This document shows positions 54,403 to 64,000 of a DNA stretch of 64,000 bases, piece by piece. The notes under the pieces were generated by a model. The model saw only the letters and a program-made list of their open reading frames with translations. It searched no databases and was not told where the DNA came from. The position numbers were made by a program, and so were the translations under genes. This stretch comes from Flavobacterium chungbukense (lineage in GTDB: Bacteria > Bacteroidota > Bacteroidia > Flavobacteriales > Flavobacteriaceae): the NCBI RefSeq assembly GCF_020805785.1, contig NZ_JAJGZV010000001.1, positions 496,001-560,000 of the forward strand. Direction: 5' to 3'. How positions within the stretch are numbered: the first letter of the stretch is position 1; the number at the start of each line of letters is the position of its first letter.

Positions 54403-55206
54403 TTATTCTACACTAGAATTTCCAATTGAATCAATTGAATCTTCTTGTTTTATTCCAAATATCGCGTAATATGTTGCATAAATCATTGAGGAATTAAAGA
54501 CGATCGTAAAAAGTACAAGTATACCACAGCCAATAAGACCGACAAGAGAGCCGATAAAACCTAGAATGAAAAAAGCAAATATGGTAAGCGGTTTTTTGGT
54601 AACAATGATAAAACTTGATTTTATAGCCTCAATTCCTTTTAGTTTTCCAAAGACAATTAACGGAATTGATAAAAACATGAAGTAGGATATAAAGTACGGT
54701 ATTGCAATTGCAATAGTATTTCCTATAGAGGAGCTGTCAATGTTTTTAACTATTTCGGAAATGCCTGTTCCTATTAAAGCGGGAATAAAGGCATTTATAA
54801 ATAATTGTATGAAATAAGGAGCCTTATAATAGCTGAAAATTGTTGAAACATTAAATTCGACATCTCTATCTGCAGAATCTGCCATTTTTAAAAAACCAGC
54901 CATAAAAGGTGCTAGTAAACCAGCCAATGTAGCCAATCCAAGAGAATGTATTAAAAGTTCGTCTCCAGATAACTTTCGTTTGCTATATTCTCCGATGAAG
55001 TCTTTTTTGATATTTTCTATTCCGAAAAAGGCAGTTATTGTTCCCATATAAGCCACGGCGACAATGATCGAAAAGATAAAAAAGATAAGTCCGGAATAAA
55101 CTGCTATTTTCTTATAGTTTTCGAAGGCATGGTCAAAAGTTGTAGCAAAATCAAGTGAATAGCCATTTTTTTTAATGTCCTCAATTTGATCAAGTGTAGA
55201 TTTCAT
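54403..55206 (-). CDS. Multi-pass membrane protein
   Basis: A 267-residue protein with five to six hydrophobic segments, including YSGLIFFIFSIIVAVAYMG, LGLATLAGLLAPFMAGFL, IAIPYFISYFMFLSIPLIVF and FAFFILGFIGSLVGLIGCGIL. The layout of long loops and paired segments recalls membrane domains of the DUF975/glycerophosphodiester-phosphodiesterase type, but I do not assign the family. It is 89 nt upstream of the hybrid kinase gene on the same strand and could be in one transcript. Confidence 0.65.
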   Translation of the reverse strand: MKSTLDQIEDIKKNGYSLDFATTFDHAFENYKKIAVYSGLIFFIFSIIVAVAYMGTITAFFGIENIKKDFIGEYSKRKLSGDELLIHSLGLATLAGLLAPFMAGFLKMADSADRDVEFNVSTIFSYYKAPYFIQLFINAFIPALIGTGISEIVKNIDSSSIGNTIAIAIPYFISYFMFLSIPLIVFGKLKGIEAIKSSFIIVTKKPLTIFAFFILGFIGSLVGLIGCGILVLFTIVFNSSMIYATYYAIFGIKQEDSIDSIGNSSVE

Positions 55207-55326
55207 TTTTTGCGTAAAATTGTTTTATAGACTTGTAATATTTTATAAGTATCTTGACGTAAATATAGTATTTTAAATCAAATCCGTATAAAAATCTACA
55301 AAACATTCCGTAGAAGATTAACTATT

Positions 55327-56655
55327 TTAAAGCCAGTCTAAAATGCGTTTTATAGAAGCCAGTTTGTCTTGGTAAGGTGCATATCGCATTGGTAAATCGA
55401 GCCAATTTCCCTTTTTTACAATAGCCTTATGATGAGAAAAAGTGTCAAAGCTAAGCTGGCCGTGATATGCGCCAATTCCGCTATGACCAACACCGCCAAA
55501 TGGAAGCCTTTTATTGGAGAAATGAATTACGGTATCATTGATACATCCTCCTCCAAAAGAGTACTTTGAAATTAATTTTTGAGCAAACGAATTATTTTCA
55601 CTAAAAATATAAAATGAAAGAGGTTTCTCATAACGGCTCACAACGTTTTCAATGTCATTTAGATTCTCATATGTAAGAATTGGAAGAATAGGACCAAAAA
55701 TTTCTTCCTTCATAACCGGACTATCTAAATCAGGTTCTTCCAATAGAGTGGGAGCGATGTAAAGTTTATTGGCATCACTTTCTCCTCCAAACAAAATATG
55801 TTCATTTTGAATCATATTTGTTAGTCGGTACCAGTTTTTGGTATTTATAATTCGTGCAAAATCAGGAGATTTGTCTGTCTTTTTTCCGTAAGCTTTGATT
55901 ATTTCTTCAATTAAACACGTAATAAAATTAACTTTCATGTTTTTCTGAACCAAGATATAATCGGGTGCGATACAAGTTTGTCCAGCATTGATAAATTTTC
56001 CCCAGACAATACGTTTTGCTGCCAGTTTTAAATTGGCAGTTTCATCTACTACGCATGGATTTTTTCCGCCTAATTCTAAAGTTACGGGGGTTAAATGTTC
56101 TGCGGCAGCTTTTGCAATGATTTTTCCAACGGCAACACTTCCGGTAAAAAAAATATAGTCCCAGCGTTGCATCAATAATTTATTTGAAACTTCTACACCG
56201 CCTTCAAAAACTTCTACGTGATTGATGTGAAATGTTTTTTCTATAATTTTTGCAATAATGGCAGAGGTGTGAGGCGTAAGTTCAGACGGTTTTAAAACTA
56301 CCTTATTTCCAGCTGCAACCGCAGCAATCAAAGGGCATAAAGCCAGCTGAAAAGGATAATTCCAGGGAGCAATGATTAAAACATTGCCATAAGGTTCTTT
56401 GTAAATATAATCGCTGGAAGGGAAATTGAGAATTGAGGGAAAAATACGTTTTGGTTTTGCCCATTTTCGGATATTTTTAATAACATCTTTTAGTTCAGAA
56501 ATCACATAATGCGTTTCTGTGACAACAGCTTCAAACTCTGGTTTTTTAAAGTCATCATACAAAGCTTTTATAATTAAATCTTCGCTTTTCTGAATATTAT
56601 ATAATAACTTTTTTAGAGTTTCTTTTCGATATCCGATGTCGCTTTTATAATCCAT
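55327..56655 (-). CDS. Aldehyde dehydrogenase
   Basis: NAD(P)-dependent aldehyde dehydrogenase of 442 residues, short and of the class 3/ALDH3 type. Visible are APWNYPFQLALCPLIAAVAAGN in pieces, FTGSVAVGKIIAKAAAEHL, TLELGGKNPCVVD with the catalytic glutamate, NAGQTCIAPDYILV with the nucleophile cysteine, EEIFGPILPILTY and a C-terminal FGGVGHSGIGAYHG. The substrate is not clear; medium and long fatty aldehydes are typical for the class. It is a single gene between two unrelated ones. Confidence 0.92.
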   Translation of the reverse strand: MDYKSDIGYRKETLKKLLYNIQKSEDLIIKALYDDFKKPEFEAVVTETHYVISELKDVIKNIRKWAKPKRIFPSILNFPSSDYIYKEPYGNVLIIAPWNYPFQLALCPLIAAVAAGNKVVLKPSELTPHTSAIIAKIIEKTFHINHVEVFEGGVEVSNKLLMQRWDYIFFTGSVAVGKIIAKAAAEHLTPVTLELGGKNPCVVDETANLKLAAKRIVWGKFINAGQTCIAPDYILVQKNMKVNFITCLIEEIIKAYGKKTDKSPDFARIINTKNWYRLTNMIQNEHILFGGESDANKLYIAPTLLEEPDLDSPVMKEEIFGPILPILTYENLNDIENVVSRYEKPLSFYIFSENNSFAQKLISKYSFGGGCINDTVIHFSNKRLPFGGVGHSGIGAYHGQLSFDTFSHHKAIVKKGNWLDLPMRYAPYQDKLASIKRILDWL

Positions 56656-56731
56656 TTTCCGATTAGCTTGATTTTTACTCTATGCAAGTTAATCGATAAA
56701 AATTAAAAAATTAACAATTAAATCATAAAAA

Positions 56732-57427
56732 TCATACTGCATTCCAGATCGAATCATCTGGTGTAGGTGCAATAATTGTAATTTCTTCCTTAGAAACTGG
56801 ATGAGTAAAAGTTAGTTTTCGGGCGTGAAGATGAATACCGCCGTCTGGATTACTTCGGTCTGCCCCATATTTTAAGTCCCCTTTAATTGGAGATCCAATC
56901 GCTGTTAATTGCGCACGAATCTGATGATGGCGCCCAGTATGCAAATTGATTTCCAACGCAGTGTAATTCTGAAGTTCTTTGATTATAGTGTAATCTAAAC
57001 TCGCCAATTTACTGTCAGGAACTTCTTTTAAATGTGCTTTTGAAGTATTATTTTTTTCATTTCTTTTTAAATAATGCACCAATTTAGCTTTAGCCTCTTT
57101 TGGTTTATTTTTCACAACGGCCCAATATGTTTTTTTAGTTTCACGATTGCTAAATAATTCGTTCATTCGTGATAAAGCTTTACTAGTACGGGCAAAAACC
57201 ACAATTCCAGTTGTTGGTCTGTCCAAACGATGGATGACACCCAAAAAAACATCTCCAGGTTTGTTGTATTTAGCTTTAATGTATTCTTTTACAACATCAG
57301 ACAAAGGTTTGTCACCTGTTTTATCTCCTTGTACAATATCGCCAACACGTTTATTAACCACAATAATGTGATTGTCTTCGTGAAGAATTTGCAAATTATT
57401 TTTATCAGATAGTATTTTCAAAATCAA
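56732..57427 (-). CDS. RluA family pseudouridine synthase
   Basis: RNA uridine isomerase of 231 residues. The catalytic aspartate is D69 in IHRLDRPTTGIVVFARTS; other motifs are VNKRVGDIVQGD, KTYWAVV, LHTGRHHQIRAQL and GDLKYGA. There is no N-terminal S4 domain. It ends near the PanB gene region, and rluA/panB neighbours are common in flavobacteria. The target (rRNA or tRNA) cannot be told. The stop is followed by the gap before the aldehyde dehydrogenase. Confidence 0.9.
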   Translation of the reverse strand: MILKILSDKNNLQILHEDNHIIVVNKRVGDIVQGDKTGDKPLSDVVKEYIKAKYNKPGDVFLGVIHRLDRPTTGIVVFARTSKALSRMNELFSNRETKKTYWAVVKNKPKEAKAKLVHYLKRNEKNNTSKAHLKEVPDSKLASLDYTIIKELQNYTALEINLHTGRHHQIRAQLTAIGSPIKGDLKYGADRSNPDGGIHLHARKLTFTHPVSKEEITIIAPTPDDSIWNAV

Positions 57428-57480
57428 TCAGTTAGTTTGATGAAATTTGGCAAAAGCCTATAATGTGTTTTAAAAATAAA

Positions 57481-57500
57481 CCTCCAGCTAAAGCTGGAGG
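57481..57500. repeat. CCTCCAGC palindrome
   Basis: CCTCCAGCTAAAGCTGGAGG hairpin upstream of the pseudouridine synthase gene, and a TCCCGAAACTTCGGGA palindrome at 57523-57538 in the same gap to panB. The gap has no gene. Confidence 0.65.
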
Positions 57501-57617
57501 CAATTCATAAAAAAAATCTTTGTCCCGAAACTTCGGGATTGAGCCTTTGTTACTTTGAATTTTTGTGCCTAAAAAAACTTAGTCCCTTAGAATCTTAGCA
57601 ACTTAGAACCTCAAAAA

Positions 57618-58436
57618 TTAATATTGTTCTTTCTCGTTAGGGAAATCACTTGATTTAACATCTGCAGCATACTGGCTTATTGCACCTGTCATTTCTTCGT
57701 AAAGATTTAGATAGCGGCGTAAGAAACGCGGGCTAAATTCGTTATTCATTCCAAGCATATCGTGAATAACTAAAACCTGACCGTCTACACCACCTCCAGC
57801 ACCAATTCCGATTACTGGAATAGAAATGCTGTCAGCAACTTTTTTAGCTAAATCAGCTGGGATTTTTTCAAGTACAACTCCAAAACATCCAATTTTTTCT
57901 AGCATTTGAGCATCTTCAATCAATTTTTCAGCTTCTTCTTCTTCTTTTGCACGAACGCTGTAAGTTCCGAATTTGTAGATTGATTGAGGAGTTAAACCTA
58001 AATGTCCCATTACTGGAATTCCAGCATGTAATATTTTTTTAATAGACTCTTTAATTTCTTTTCCGCCTTCTAATTTTACTGCGTGTCCGCCACTTTCTTT
58101 CATAATTCTGATAGAAGAACGCAAAGCTTCTTTAGGGTCAGATTGGTAACTTCCAAAAGGTAAATCTACTACAACTAGGGCTCTTTCGACGGCACGAACT
58201 ACAGACGAAGCATGATAGATCATTTGATCTAAGGTAATTGGCAGAGTTGTTTCGTGACCCGCCATCACATTCGATGCAGAATCACCAACTAAAATTACAT
58301 CAACACCCGCAGTGTCAACAATTTTTGCCATTGTATAATCATAAGCTGTAAGCATAGAGATTTTTTCTCCATTACTTTTCATTTCAATTAATGACTTTGT
58401 TGTGATTCTTTTATAATCTTTCTTTGCTACTGACAT
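57618..58436 (-). CDS. panB: 3-methyl-2-oxobutanoate hydroxymethyltransferase
   Basis: First committed step of pantothenate (vitamin B5) synthesis: ketopantoate from 2-oxoisovalerate and 5,10-methylene-THF. The 272-residue protein has [34 protein letters not shown] in pieces, [50 protein letters not shown] and the conserved C-terminal region, all typical. Length is standard. It is followed on the same strand by the pseudouridine synthase gene, 190 nt on. Confidence 0.95.
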   Translation of the reverse strand: MSVAKKDYKRITTKSLIEMKSNGEKISMLTAYDYTMAKIVDTAGVDVILVGDSASNVMAGHETTLPITLDQMIYHASSVVRAVERALVVVDLPFGSYQSDPKEALRSSIRIMKESGGHAVKLEGGKEIKESIKKILHAGIPVMGHLGLTPQSIYKFGTYSVRAKEEEEAEKLIEDAQMLEKIGCFGVVLEKIPADLAKKVADSISIPVIGIGAGGGVDGQVLVIHDMLGMNNEFSPRFLRRYLNLYEEMTGAISQYAADVKSSDFPNEKEQY

Positions 58437-58487
58437 TTTTTTTGTTTTTTGATATTGTAAAAGTATTGAATAATTGTAAAACGGGAA

Positions 58488-59681
58488 TCAGCAATAATAG
58501 AATATTTCGACAGAAAATAGTTTTCCATCTTTAAATTCTAATCTAAATTGACTGTCTTCCATTATGATAGAATAATGATGAGGCCATTTTAACGATGCTT
58601 CAATATAGGTTCCATATTTTTCAATGAAAGCTTTTTCAGACAGTGTGTGATCTAAAATTGCATTCGGATTGATGATGAATTTATTATTTTCATTAATAAA
58701 AACTTTAATGATTTCGGCTTTGTTTTCTTTTTCATTTACAGAAACTTCCAAGTCTGGATAATAATAAAACAAATCACTTAAGTAAATGCCACACTCATCT
58801 CCAATTTTGTTTTTCTTTGGAGGAATTCCAAAAGTTTTAACCAAATCGGTCTGAGAAATATAAACTGATTTTGTTTTAAAACCTTTTAATGAATAATGAG
58901 CTTTCTGAGTAAAGGCAATAATTTGTTCTGGCAGTTTATGATTGGCTAAAGCTTTTGCTAGATCCATATTTAATTCGGTTTCAGCAATTAATTTGGGATC
59001 GTTTATCTGTTTTACAACTTCAGTATATCTTTTGTAAGCTGGAATTAATGAGGAGTAATCTGTATTCCATGCTAATTCTACAATTCTTTCGCTTAGCGTT
59101 TTACGTTCCCCAATAGCGTTAATATCTAGTTTGTCAAAATCTTTTAATAAAGAATCGAAATTAGGTCTTGCGCCCAGAAATTTTCTTAAAGTATATTTGG
59201 CGTATTCTTCATTAAAATTCCCATTTATATTTACCCATTCATCAGAATTTACAGGAAGATAATTTACAGGAACGGGATCACCAGTAAAAAGAATTTCTCT
59301 AATTTTTGCATTTTTATCTGGTAAAGCTCTTGCTTTCAATCCTGCGGCTAAAACAAAAAGATGGTTTCCTCCGTAATAAGCGTCGCCACCTTCTAAAATT
59401 GGATTTTCTTTGTCTTTTATTTTTACATCTTTGGCATTTAACCTTTTAGCGATGTATTTCTCTTGTACAAATCCTTCATTAAAATTATCAGACTGTACTT
59501 TTTGCCATCCATTTTGACTTTCAGATAATACTCGAACTTCTGCGCCATATTTAAAATAACCCAAAAAATCAGCAGATAAGTTTGGAGAAGTATAAAGTCT
59601 TGTATCTGAATTTAGAAAATAACGTTCTTGAGAATGCAGTAGAACAGAACAGAAAAAAAGTAAAAAGTAAAGTTTTTTCAT
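58488..59681 (-). CDS. Exported SH3-domain hypothetical protein
   Basis: A 397-residue protein from MKKLYFLLFFCSVLLHSQE, a signal peptide of about 18 residues; an upstream extension to 59714 is rejected. Two bacterial SH3-like segments follow: LNSDTRLYTSPNLSADFLGYFKYGAEVRVL to IAKRL, and LKARALPDKNAKIREILFTGDPV. The C-terminal half (about 180-397) is of unknown fold with a C-terminal FYYC. Probably periplasmic or surface-exposed, with SH3 domains that bind peptidoglycan or proteins. Confidence 0.7.
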   Translation of the reverse strand: MKKLYFLLFFCSVLLHSQERYFLNSDTRLYTSPNLSADFLGYFKYGAEVRVLSESQNGWQKVQSDNFNEGFVQEKYIAKRLNAKDVKIKDKENPILEGGDAYYGGNHLFVLAAGLKARALPDKNAKIREILFTGDPVPVNYLPVNSDEWVNINGNFNEEYAKYTLRKFLGARPNFDSLLKDFDKLDINAIGERKTLSERIVELAWNTDYSSLIPAYKRYTEVVKQINDPKLIAETELNMDLAKALANHKLPEQIIAFTQKAHYSLKGFKTKSVYISQTDLVKTFGIPPKKNKIGDECGIYLSDLFYYYPDLEVSVNEKENKAEIIKVFINENNKFIINPNAILDHTLSEKAFIEKYGTYIEASLKWPHHYSIIMEDSQFRLEFKDGKLFSVEIFYYC

Positions 59682-59700
59682 GAAGTTGATTTTGTTTTTT

Positions 59701-59780
59701 GCCACGAATTTCACGAATTTTCACGAATTATTTTTTTATTCACTTCAATAAAATTCGTGGAAATTCGTGAAATTTGCGGC
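59701..59780. repeat. Palindromic repeat family P2, copy 3
   Basis: GCCACGAATTTCACGAATTT opens the left arm at 59701 and the right arm ends at 59780 (TTTGCGGC), with two mismatches and a short AT-rich spacer. It sits between the SH3-domain gene and sdaA. Confidence 0.85.
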
Positions 59781-59789
59781 AAACTTATT

Positions 59790-61217
59790 TTAACAATCTG
59801 CCATATTTACAGCAATTGCAAGTCCGCCTTCTGAGGTTTCTTTATATTTAGAATTCATATCTTTTGCCGTTTCCCACATCGTATTAATTACTTTGTCTAA
59901 AGGTACTTTTGCATTTTTCGAATCAGTTTCTAGAGCCAATTCAGCAGCATTTATGGCTTTAATTGCTCCCATTGTATTTCTTTCAATACACGGGATTTGA
60001 ACCAAACCTCCAATTGGATCACAGGTTAAACCTAAATGATGTTCCATTGCAATTTCTGCAGCCATTAAAACCTGTGCAGGAGTTCCGCCCATTAATTCGC
60101 AAAGTGCTGCAGCGGCCATTGATGACGAAACACCAATTTCTGCCTGACATCCGCCCATTGCGGCAGAAATAGTAGAACCTTTTTTAAAGATACTTCCAAT
60201 TTCGCCTGCAACCATCAGAAATTGTTTGATTTCTTTTTCGCCTGCATCATGATTTTCAATGACCATATAATACATTAAAACGGCTGGAATTACGCCAGAA
60301 CTTCCGTTGGTTGGAGCTGTAACAACGCGACCTAAAGATGCGTTTACTTCATTCACGGCAAGTGCAAAACAGCTTACCCATTTTAAAATCTGACGAAATT
60401 TAACCTCAGTTTTTCTAATTTCTTGTAACCAGCTTTGCGGATCGTTATAATTAGATAATCCGATTAGGTTTTGGTGCATGTCGAAAGCTCTTCTTCGTAC
60501 GTGAAGTCCGCCCGGAAGTATTCCTTCCGAATGACAACCGATGTACATGCATTCTAACATTGTATTCCAAATACGCATTAATTCAGAATGCACTTCGGCT
60601 TCCGGCCGCATCGAAATTTCATTTTCATATACAATTTCAGAAATCGATTTGTTCTCAGAAATCGTATAGGCTAATAATTCAGCTGCGTTTTGAACCGGAT
60701 AAGGAAATGCACATTTTATAACTTCTTTCAGTTTAGCATTCGTGCGTTCTTCCTTCACCACAAATCCGCCTCCGATAGAATAGAAAGTAGATTCATATTC
60801 TGAATTATCAGCTTTATAAGCAGTAAATTTCAATCCATTTGCATGGAAAGGAAGAAAATCTTTATTGAAAACAATGTCTTGAAGAAAAAAGAACGGAATC
60901 ATTTTTTGGTTGCCCAAATTGATTTCGTTTGTAGTTTCAATTTTTTTGATAATTCCCGCAATATCTTCAACCGGAATATATTCAGGATCTTGTCCGCTTA
61001 GACCCAACATAACAGCAAGATCGGTTGCGTGACCCTTTCCTGTTAAAGAAAGAGACCCGTATAAATCTACTTTTACTCGTGTAATATCGTCTAAAATTGC
61101 TTCGTCTTTCAGCTCTTCAAGAAAGCGTTCAGCAGCGCGCCAAGGTCCCAAAGTATGTGAACTTGAAGGGCCAACGCCAATTTTAAGCATATCAAAAACA
61201 GAGATACATTCTTCCAT
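59790..61217 (-). CDS. sdaA: L-serine ammonia-lyase, single-chain iron-sulfur type
   Basis: Converts L-serine to pyruvate and ammonia using a [4Fe-4S] cluster. The 475-residue protein has the [17 protein letters not shown] opening (about 18-34), [17 protein letters not shown] [66 protein letters not shown] and [17 protein letters not shown]; cysteines in the latter segments are the cluster ligands of the family. Length is typical of the one-chain form. It is a single gene. Confidence 0.95.
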   Translation of the reverse strand: MEECISVFDMLKIGVGPSSSHTLGPWRAAERFLEELKDEAILDDITRVKVDLYGSLSLTGKGHATDLAVMLGLSGQDPEYIPVEDIAGIIKKIETTNEINLGNQKMIPFFFLQDIVFNKDFLPFHANGLKFTAYKADNSEYESTFYSIGGGFVVKEERTNAKLKEVIKCAFPYPVQNAAELLAYTISENKSISEIVYENEISMRPEAEVHSELMRIWNTMLECMYIGCHSEGILPGGLHVRRRAFDMHQNLIGLSNYNDPQSWLQEIRKTEVKFRQILKWVSCFALAVNEVNASLGRVVTAPTNGSSGVIPAVLMYYMVIENHDAGEKEIKQFLMVAGEIGSIFKKGSTISAAMGGCQAEIGVSSSMAAAALCELMGGTPAQVLMAAEIAMEHHLGLTCDPIGGLVQIPCIERNTMGAIKAINAAELALETDSKNAKVPLDKVINTMWETAKDMNSKYKETSEGGLAIAVNMADC

Positions 61218-61386
61218 TGTTCGTTTTTTGTTAAGACAAAGATAATTGAATAATGCAATGAAGATTCATGTTTGAATGTTAATCTTGCGTATTTATTAAA
61301 AAATATATTAAATTTTAATAATTCGGCAACAAAATAATTTTAAATCCTTAATATGCAGTTTCCGTTAAAAGTTCGTCTTTTTTAGG

Positions 61387-61394
61387 TATTTTTG
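61387..61394 (+). promoter_or_regulatory. Possible -7 box of antiporter gene
   Basis: TATTTTTG matches TAnnTTTG, 118 nt upstream of the start codon. The leader contains a GAGT / ACTC stem near 61403-61420. The -33 element is not clear. Confidence 0.4.
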
Positions 61395-61511
61395 TAAAAG
61401 AACGAGTTTATAAAAGACTCGATTCTTAATATTAATACTTCCTGGATTTTGTTTTAATTCTGAAAATGTCTTTTTACAAATTAGAATACCACAAGAAGAT
61501 AAAGTTACCAT

Positions 61512-63659
61512 ATGATAGAATTTTTCAAACATCTATTACAAGAATTCGAATTACCGCTAAGCAACCCAGTATTGATTTTTTCGTTGATACTTTTTATTAT
61601 CCTGCTTTCACCTATTTTGCTTAAAAAAATTAATATTCCAGGTATTATCGGGCTGATTATTTCTGGAGTCATCATTGGACCTCACGGATTAAATATTTTA
61701 GCAAAAAATTCAGCTGTTGATCTATTTTCAACTATCGGATTGCTTTATATCATGTTTATTGCTGGACTAGAATTGGACATGAACGAGTTTAAAGCCAATC
61801 GAAATAAAAGTTTATTATTTGGCTTTTTCACTTTTATTTTTCCGCTTTCTATCGGATTTCCAGTATGTTTTTATTTACTGAAATATGACTTTAATGCCAG
61901 TTTCTTAACCGCAAGTATGTTTGCTACGCACACTTTGGTAGCTTATCCTATTGTAAGCAAATTAGGAATTGCAAAAAATCAAGCTGTTGCCATTACTGTC
62001 GGTGGAACTATTTTAACAGATACTGCCGTTTTGATTATTCTTGCCGTTATTATGGGAAGCAGTCAAGGAAACCTAAATCAAGCATTTTGGATTAAATTGG
62101 GAGTTTCGTTGGCGATTTTTTCGGCGATTATGTTTTTGGTTATTCCGAGAATTGCAAAATGGTTTTTTAAGAAGTTGGAAAGTGAAAAACATGCCCATTA
62201 TATTTTTGTGCTTTCTGTTGTTTTCTTTGCAGCCTTTTTGGCCGAAGTAGCAGGAGTAGAGCCGATTATTGGAGCATTCGTGGCAGGTTTGGCGTTAAAT
62301 CCTTTAATTCCTCATTCGTCGGCTTTAATGAATAGAATTGAGTTTATCGGAAACGCATTGTTTATTCCATTTTTCTTGATTTCGGTAGGAATGCTCGTTG
62401 ATGTCAGTGTTATTCTTAGTGGTCCGACTGCATTGATTGTCGCAGGAACTTTGAGCGTTGTAGCGATTTTTGGTAAATGGATTGCGGCTTTCTTTACGCA
62501 AATTGTTTTTAAATACAGCAAAACAGAAAGACAGCTTATTTTCGGATTGAGCAGTGCGCACGCCGCTGCAACTTTAGCTGTAATTTTGGTTGGATTTAAA
62601 GCTAAAATTTTAGACGAAAATATCTTAAACGGAACCATTATATTAATTCTGATAACTTGTATTGTGGCTTCTTTTGCAACAGAAAAAGCGGCAAAGAAAA
62701 TTGCGATCTGCGAAGAAGAAATTTCACACGACGATGCTGAAAAAGATCAGATTTTAGATGAGCATATTTTGATTCCGCTGGCTAAAACTTCTGCGGCCGC
62801 GAGTTTGTTGGATTTTGCACTTTTAATTAAAGATAAAAAATCATCAAATCCGGTTACATTATTGACGATTGTTCCGAATAATAATCAGGCGGAAAAGAAT
62901 ATTTTAAAATATAGAAAAGCCGTTGATAAATTTGTGGTTCAGGCTTCGGCTTCAGAAGTGAAAATCAATACAATTGCCAGAATCGATCATAATCCTGCGA
63001 GTGGAATTGCAAGAACTTCTAAAGAAATCATGTCAGATATTGTGATTGTAGGATGGCCGAGAAAGACAGGATTTTTGGATAAAATTTTCGGTGAAAATGT
63101 AGATTCTATTATCAATAATGTGGATAAAAATTTATTTATCTGCCGATTTCAAAAGAATTTTATTGAAGAAAAAAGATTGGTTTTTGTTTGTCCTCCTTTT
63201 TCAGAAAGAGGAATTGGGTTTCATTTATTAATTCAAAAAGTCAGCCGTTTATCTCAAGAATTAAGTATCCCGATTGTGATTCATGCCGAATATAAAACAC
63301 ACGAAACGATTCAGCAAATTGCTAATAATTTGAAACTAAATGCTAAATTAGGATTTAAAAATGTTTCGGATTGGGAAGATTTTGAATCTATTTCAGATGA
63401 AATAAAATCAACGGATTTAGTTGTTTTCAATCTCTCAAGAAAAGGTTCTGTTTCGTACCAATCTATTTTTGACAAACTGCCTCAGAAATTCGAAAAATCT
63501 TTTGATGACAACAATGTTATTTTGGTTTATCCGCAAGATGATAGAAAAGAAAGTGCTATGGACGCCTATGAAGATTTTACCGCTTCGCCTTTAGCAAAAG
63601 GAATTGAAGCGATTGAACAGATTGGTCGTGGTTTGGGAAGTATTTTAAAAAAAGGATAA
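61512..63659 (+). CDS. Cation:proton antiporter (CPA2 family) with cytoplasmic domain
   Basis: A 715-residue monovalent cation:proton antiporter. Residues 15-400 contain about 12-13 membrane segments with PGIIGLIISGVIIGPHGLN, FIAGLELDMNEF and GGTILTDTAVLIILAVIMG motifs of the CPA2/KefB-like family, and AEVAGVEPIIGAFVAGLALNP in pieces. The last 280 residues form a soluble part with tandem universal-stress-like halves (ILIPLAKTSAAASLLDFALLI, MSDIVIVGWPRK, LVFVCPPFSERG). The ion is not determined by the sequence. Confidence 0.9.
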   Translation: MIEFFKHLLQEFELPLSNPVLIFSLILFIILLSPILLKKINIPGIIGLIISGVIIGPHGLNILAKNSAVDLFSTIGLLYIMFIAGLELDMNEFKANRNKSLLFGFFTFIFPLSIGFPVCFYLLKYDFNASFLTASMFATHTLVAYPIVSKLGIAKNQAVAITVGGTILTDTAVLIILAVIMGSSQGNLNQAFWIKLGVSLAIFSAIMFLVIPRIAKWFFKKLESEKHAHYIFVLSVVFFAAFLAEVAGVEPIIGAFVAGLALNPLIPHSSALMNRIEFIGNALFIPFFLISVGMLVDVSVILSGPTALIVAGTLSVVAIFGKWIAAFFTQIVFKYSKTERQLIFGLSSAHAAATLAVILVGFKAKILDENILNGTIILILITCIVASFATEKAAKKIAICEEEISHDDAEKDQILDEHILIPLAKTSAAASLLDFALLIKDKKSSNPVTLLTIVPNNNQAEKNILKYRKAVDKFVVQASASEVKINTIARIDHNPASGIARTSKEIMSDIVIVGWPRKTGFLDKIFGENVDSIINNVDKNLFICRFQKNFIEEKRLVFVCPPFSERGIGFHLLIQKVSRLSQELSIPIVIHAEYKTHETIQQIANNLKLNAKLGFKNVSDWEDFESISDEIKSTDLVVFNLSRKGSVSYQSIFDKLPQKFEKSFDDNNVILVYPQDDRKESAMDAYEDFTASPLAKGIEAIEQIGRGLGSILKKG

Positions 63660-63671
63660 ATATCTAGTTTT

Positions 63672-64000
63672 ATGAAAAGCTGTAAAACGTTTACACTTGC
63701 TGCTTTTTGCATCTTTTTTTTAAGTTGTAATAAAAATAAAGTAGAAGAATCAAATCTAGATTCTCAAACGAAAAATAGTTTTGAATCTAAGAAAACAGAA
63801 ACAGCTGAAAACTTCGAAGAATTCAATAAAAAATTTCATTCAGATTCTATTTTTCAGGTTTCAAGAGTTGATTTTCCAATTGAAGGAAAACATGTTTCTG
63901 GCTTTGAACAATACAATTGGACAAGAAAGAATTGGGAATTCCTTGCTATTCCTGTTGCAGAAAAAACAGAAATAGGAGAATATGAACATTCCTTAATAAA
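63672..64000 (+). CDS. Lipoprotein, DUF4348-like, 3' end outside window
   Basis: The frame is open to the window end (109 residues visible). It begins MKSCKTFTLAAFCIFFLSC, a lipoprotein signal with cysteine 19, then a charged linker and ENFEEFNKKFHSDSIFQVSRVDFPIEGKHV, which resembles the start of DUF4348 proteins in Bacteroidota. It is 12 nt downstream of the antiporter gene and may be co-transcribed. Only part of the domain is present, so the assignment is moderate. Confidence 0.65.
   Translation, partial: MKSCKTFTLAAFCIFFLSCNKNKVEESNLDSQTKNSFESKKTETAENFEEFNKKFHSDSIFQVSRVDFPIEGKHVSGFEQYNWTRKNWEFLAIPVAEKTEIGEYEHSLI

Overview
The window looks like chromosomal sequence from a Flavobacterium-type member of the Bacteroidota. 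It is AT-rich. Promoters, where visible, follow the TTTG / TAnnTTTG pattern of that phylum, start codons are preceded by A-rich stretches rather than strong Shine-Dalgarno sequences, and gene content is typical: an OMP_b-brl-type TonB receptor, LETM1-related protein, BshB1, a menaquinone gene pair and DUF4251 and META lipoproteins. The species cannot be fixed from the window alone.

Layout. 1-11 kb: ilvE (cut by the window edge), mnmD, a divergent oxyR/dps pair, a SulP anion transporter with a beta carbonic anhydrase, a LETM1-related gene, sodC, three small exported proteins and a GH18 chitinase. 11.8-18 kb: a beta-oxidation operon marR-fadN-fadA-fadE, with a 30-bp palindromic candidate operator over its promoter. 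18.2-26.4 kb: an RNA-repair neighbourhood with a WYL regulator, an HD-type hydrolase, an array of structured tRNA-like RNA units, a 746-residue zinc-ribbon/TerD-like protein, the RNA ligase rtcB and tatD. 26.6-32.3 kb: an accessory region, lower in GC, with an ATPase/HNH pair resembling Septu, a structured leader RNA, a frameshifted small gene and several very small genes or transcripts. 32.4-64 kb: mostly household genes, including an acyl-CoA ligase, a TonB receptor, purL, a thioesterase/M48/isochorismate synthase cluster, bshB1, tRNA-His, a zinc peptidase, a 1350-residue hybrid kinase, an aldehyde dehydrogenase, a pseudouridine synthase with panB, sdaA, a CPA2 antiporter and the start of a lipoprotein gene.

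The most interesting element lies at 20581-20990, just upstream of the 746-residue gene and rtcB. A 20-nt motif, GGTCAA-N7-TTACTTC, occurs five times in the same orientation. The seven variable bases differ between copies, yet in every copy they can pair over 7-10 bp with a different nearby segment. This is covariation inside one sequence and points to RNA structure. One copy is built into a complete tRNA-like fold (acceptor stem, D arm and T arm) whose anticodon arm is replaced by a long helix made from the repeat. Another carries an isolated T arm. Because the array precedes an RNA ligase gene, I suggest these RNAs are substrates, decoys or sensors of the RtcB system. That role is inference.

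Intergenic regions carry several families of long palindromic repeats. One family of about 100 bp, ending in TGTCATTTCGACGAAGGAG, has five copies. All coordinates, pairings and motif calls were made by eye, without similarity searches or folding software.
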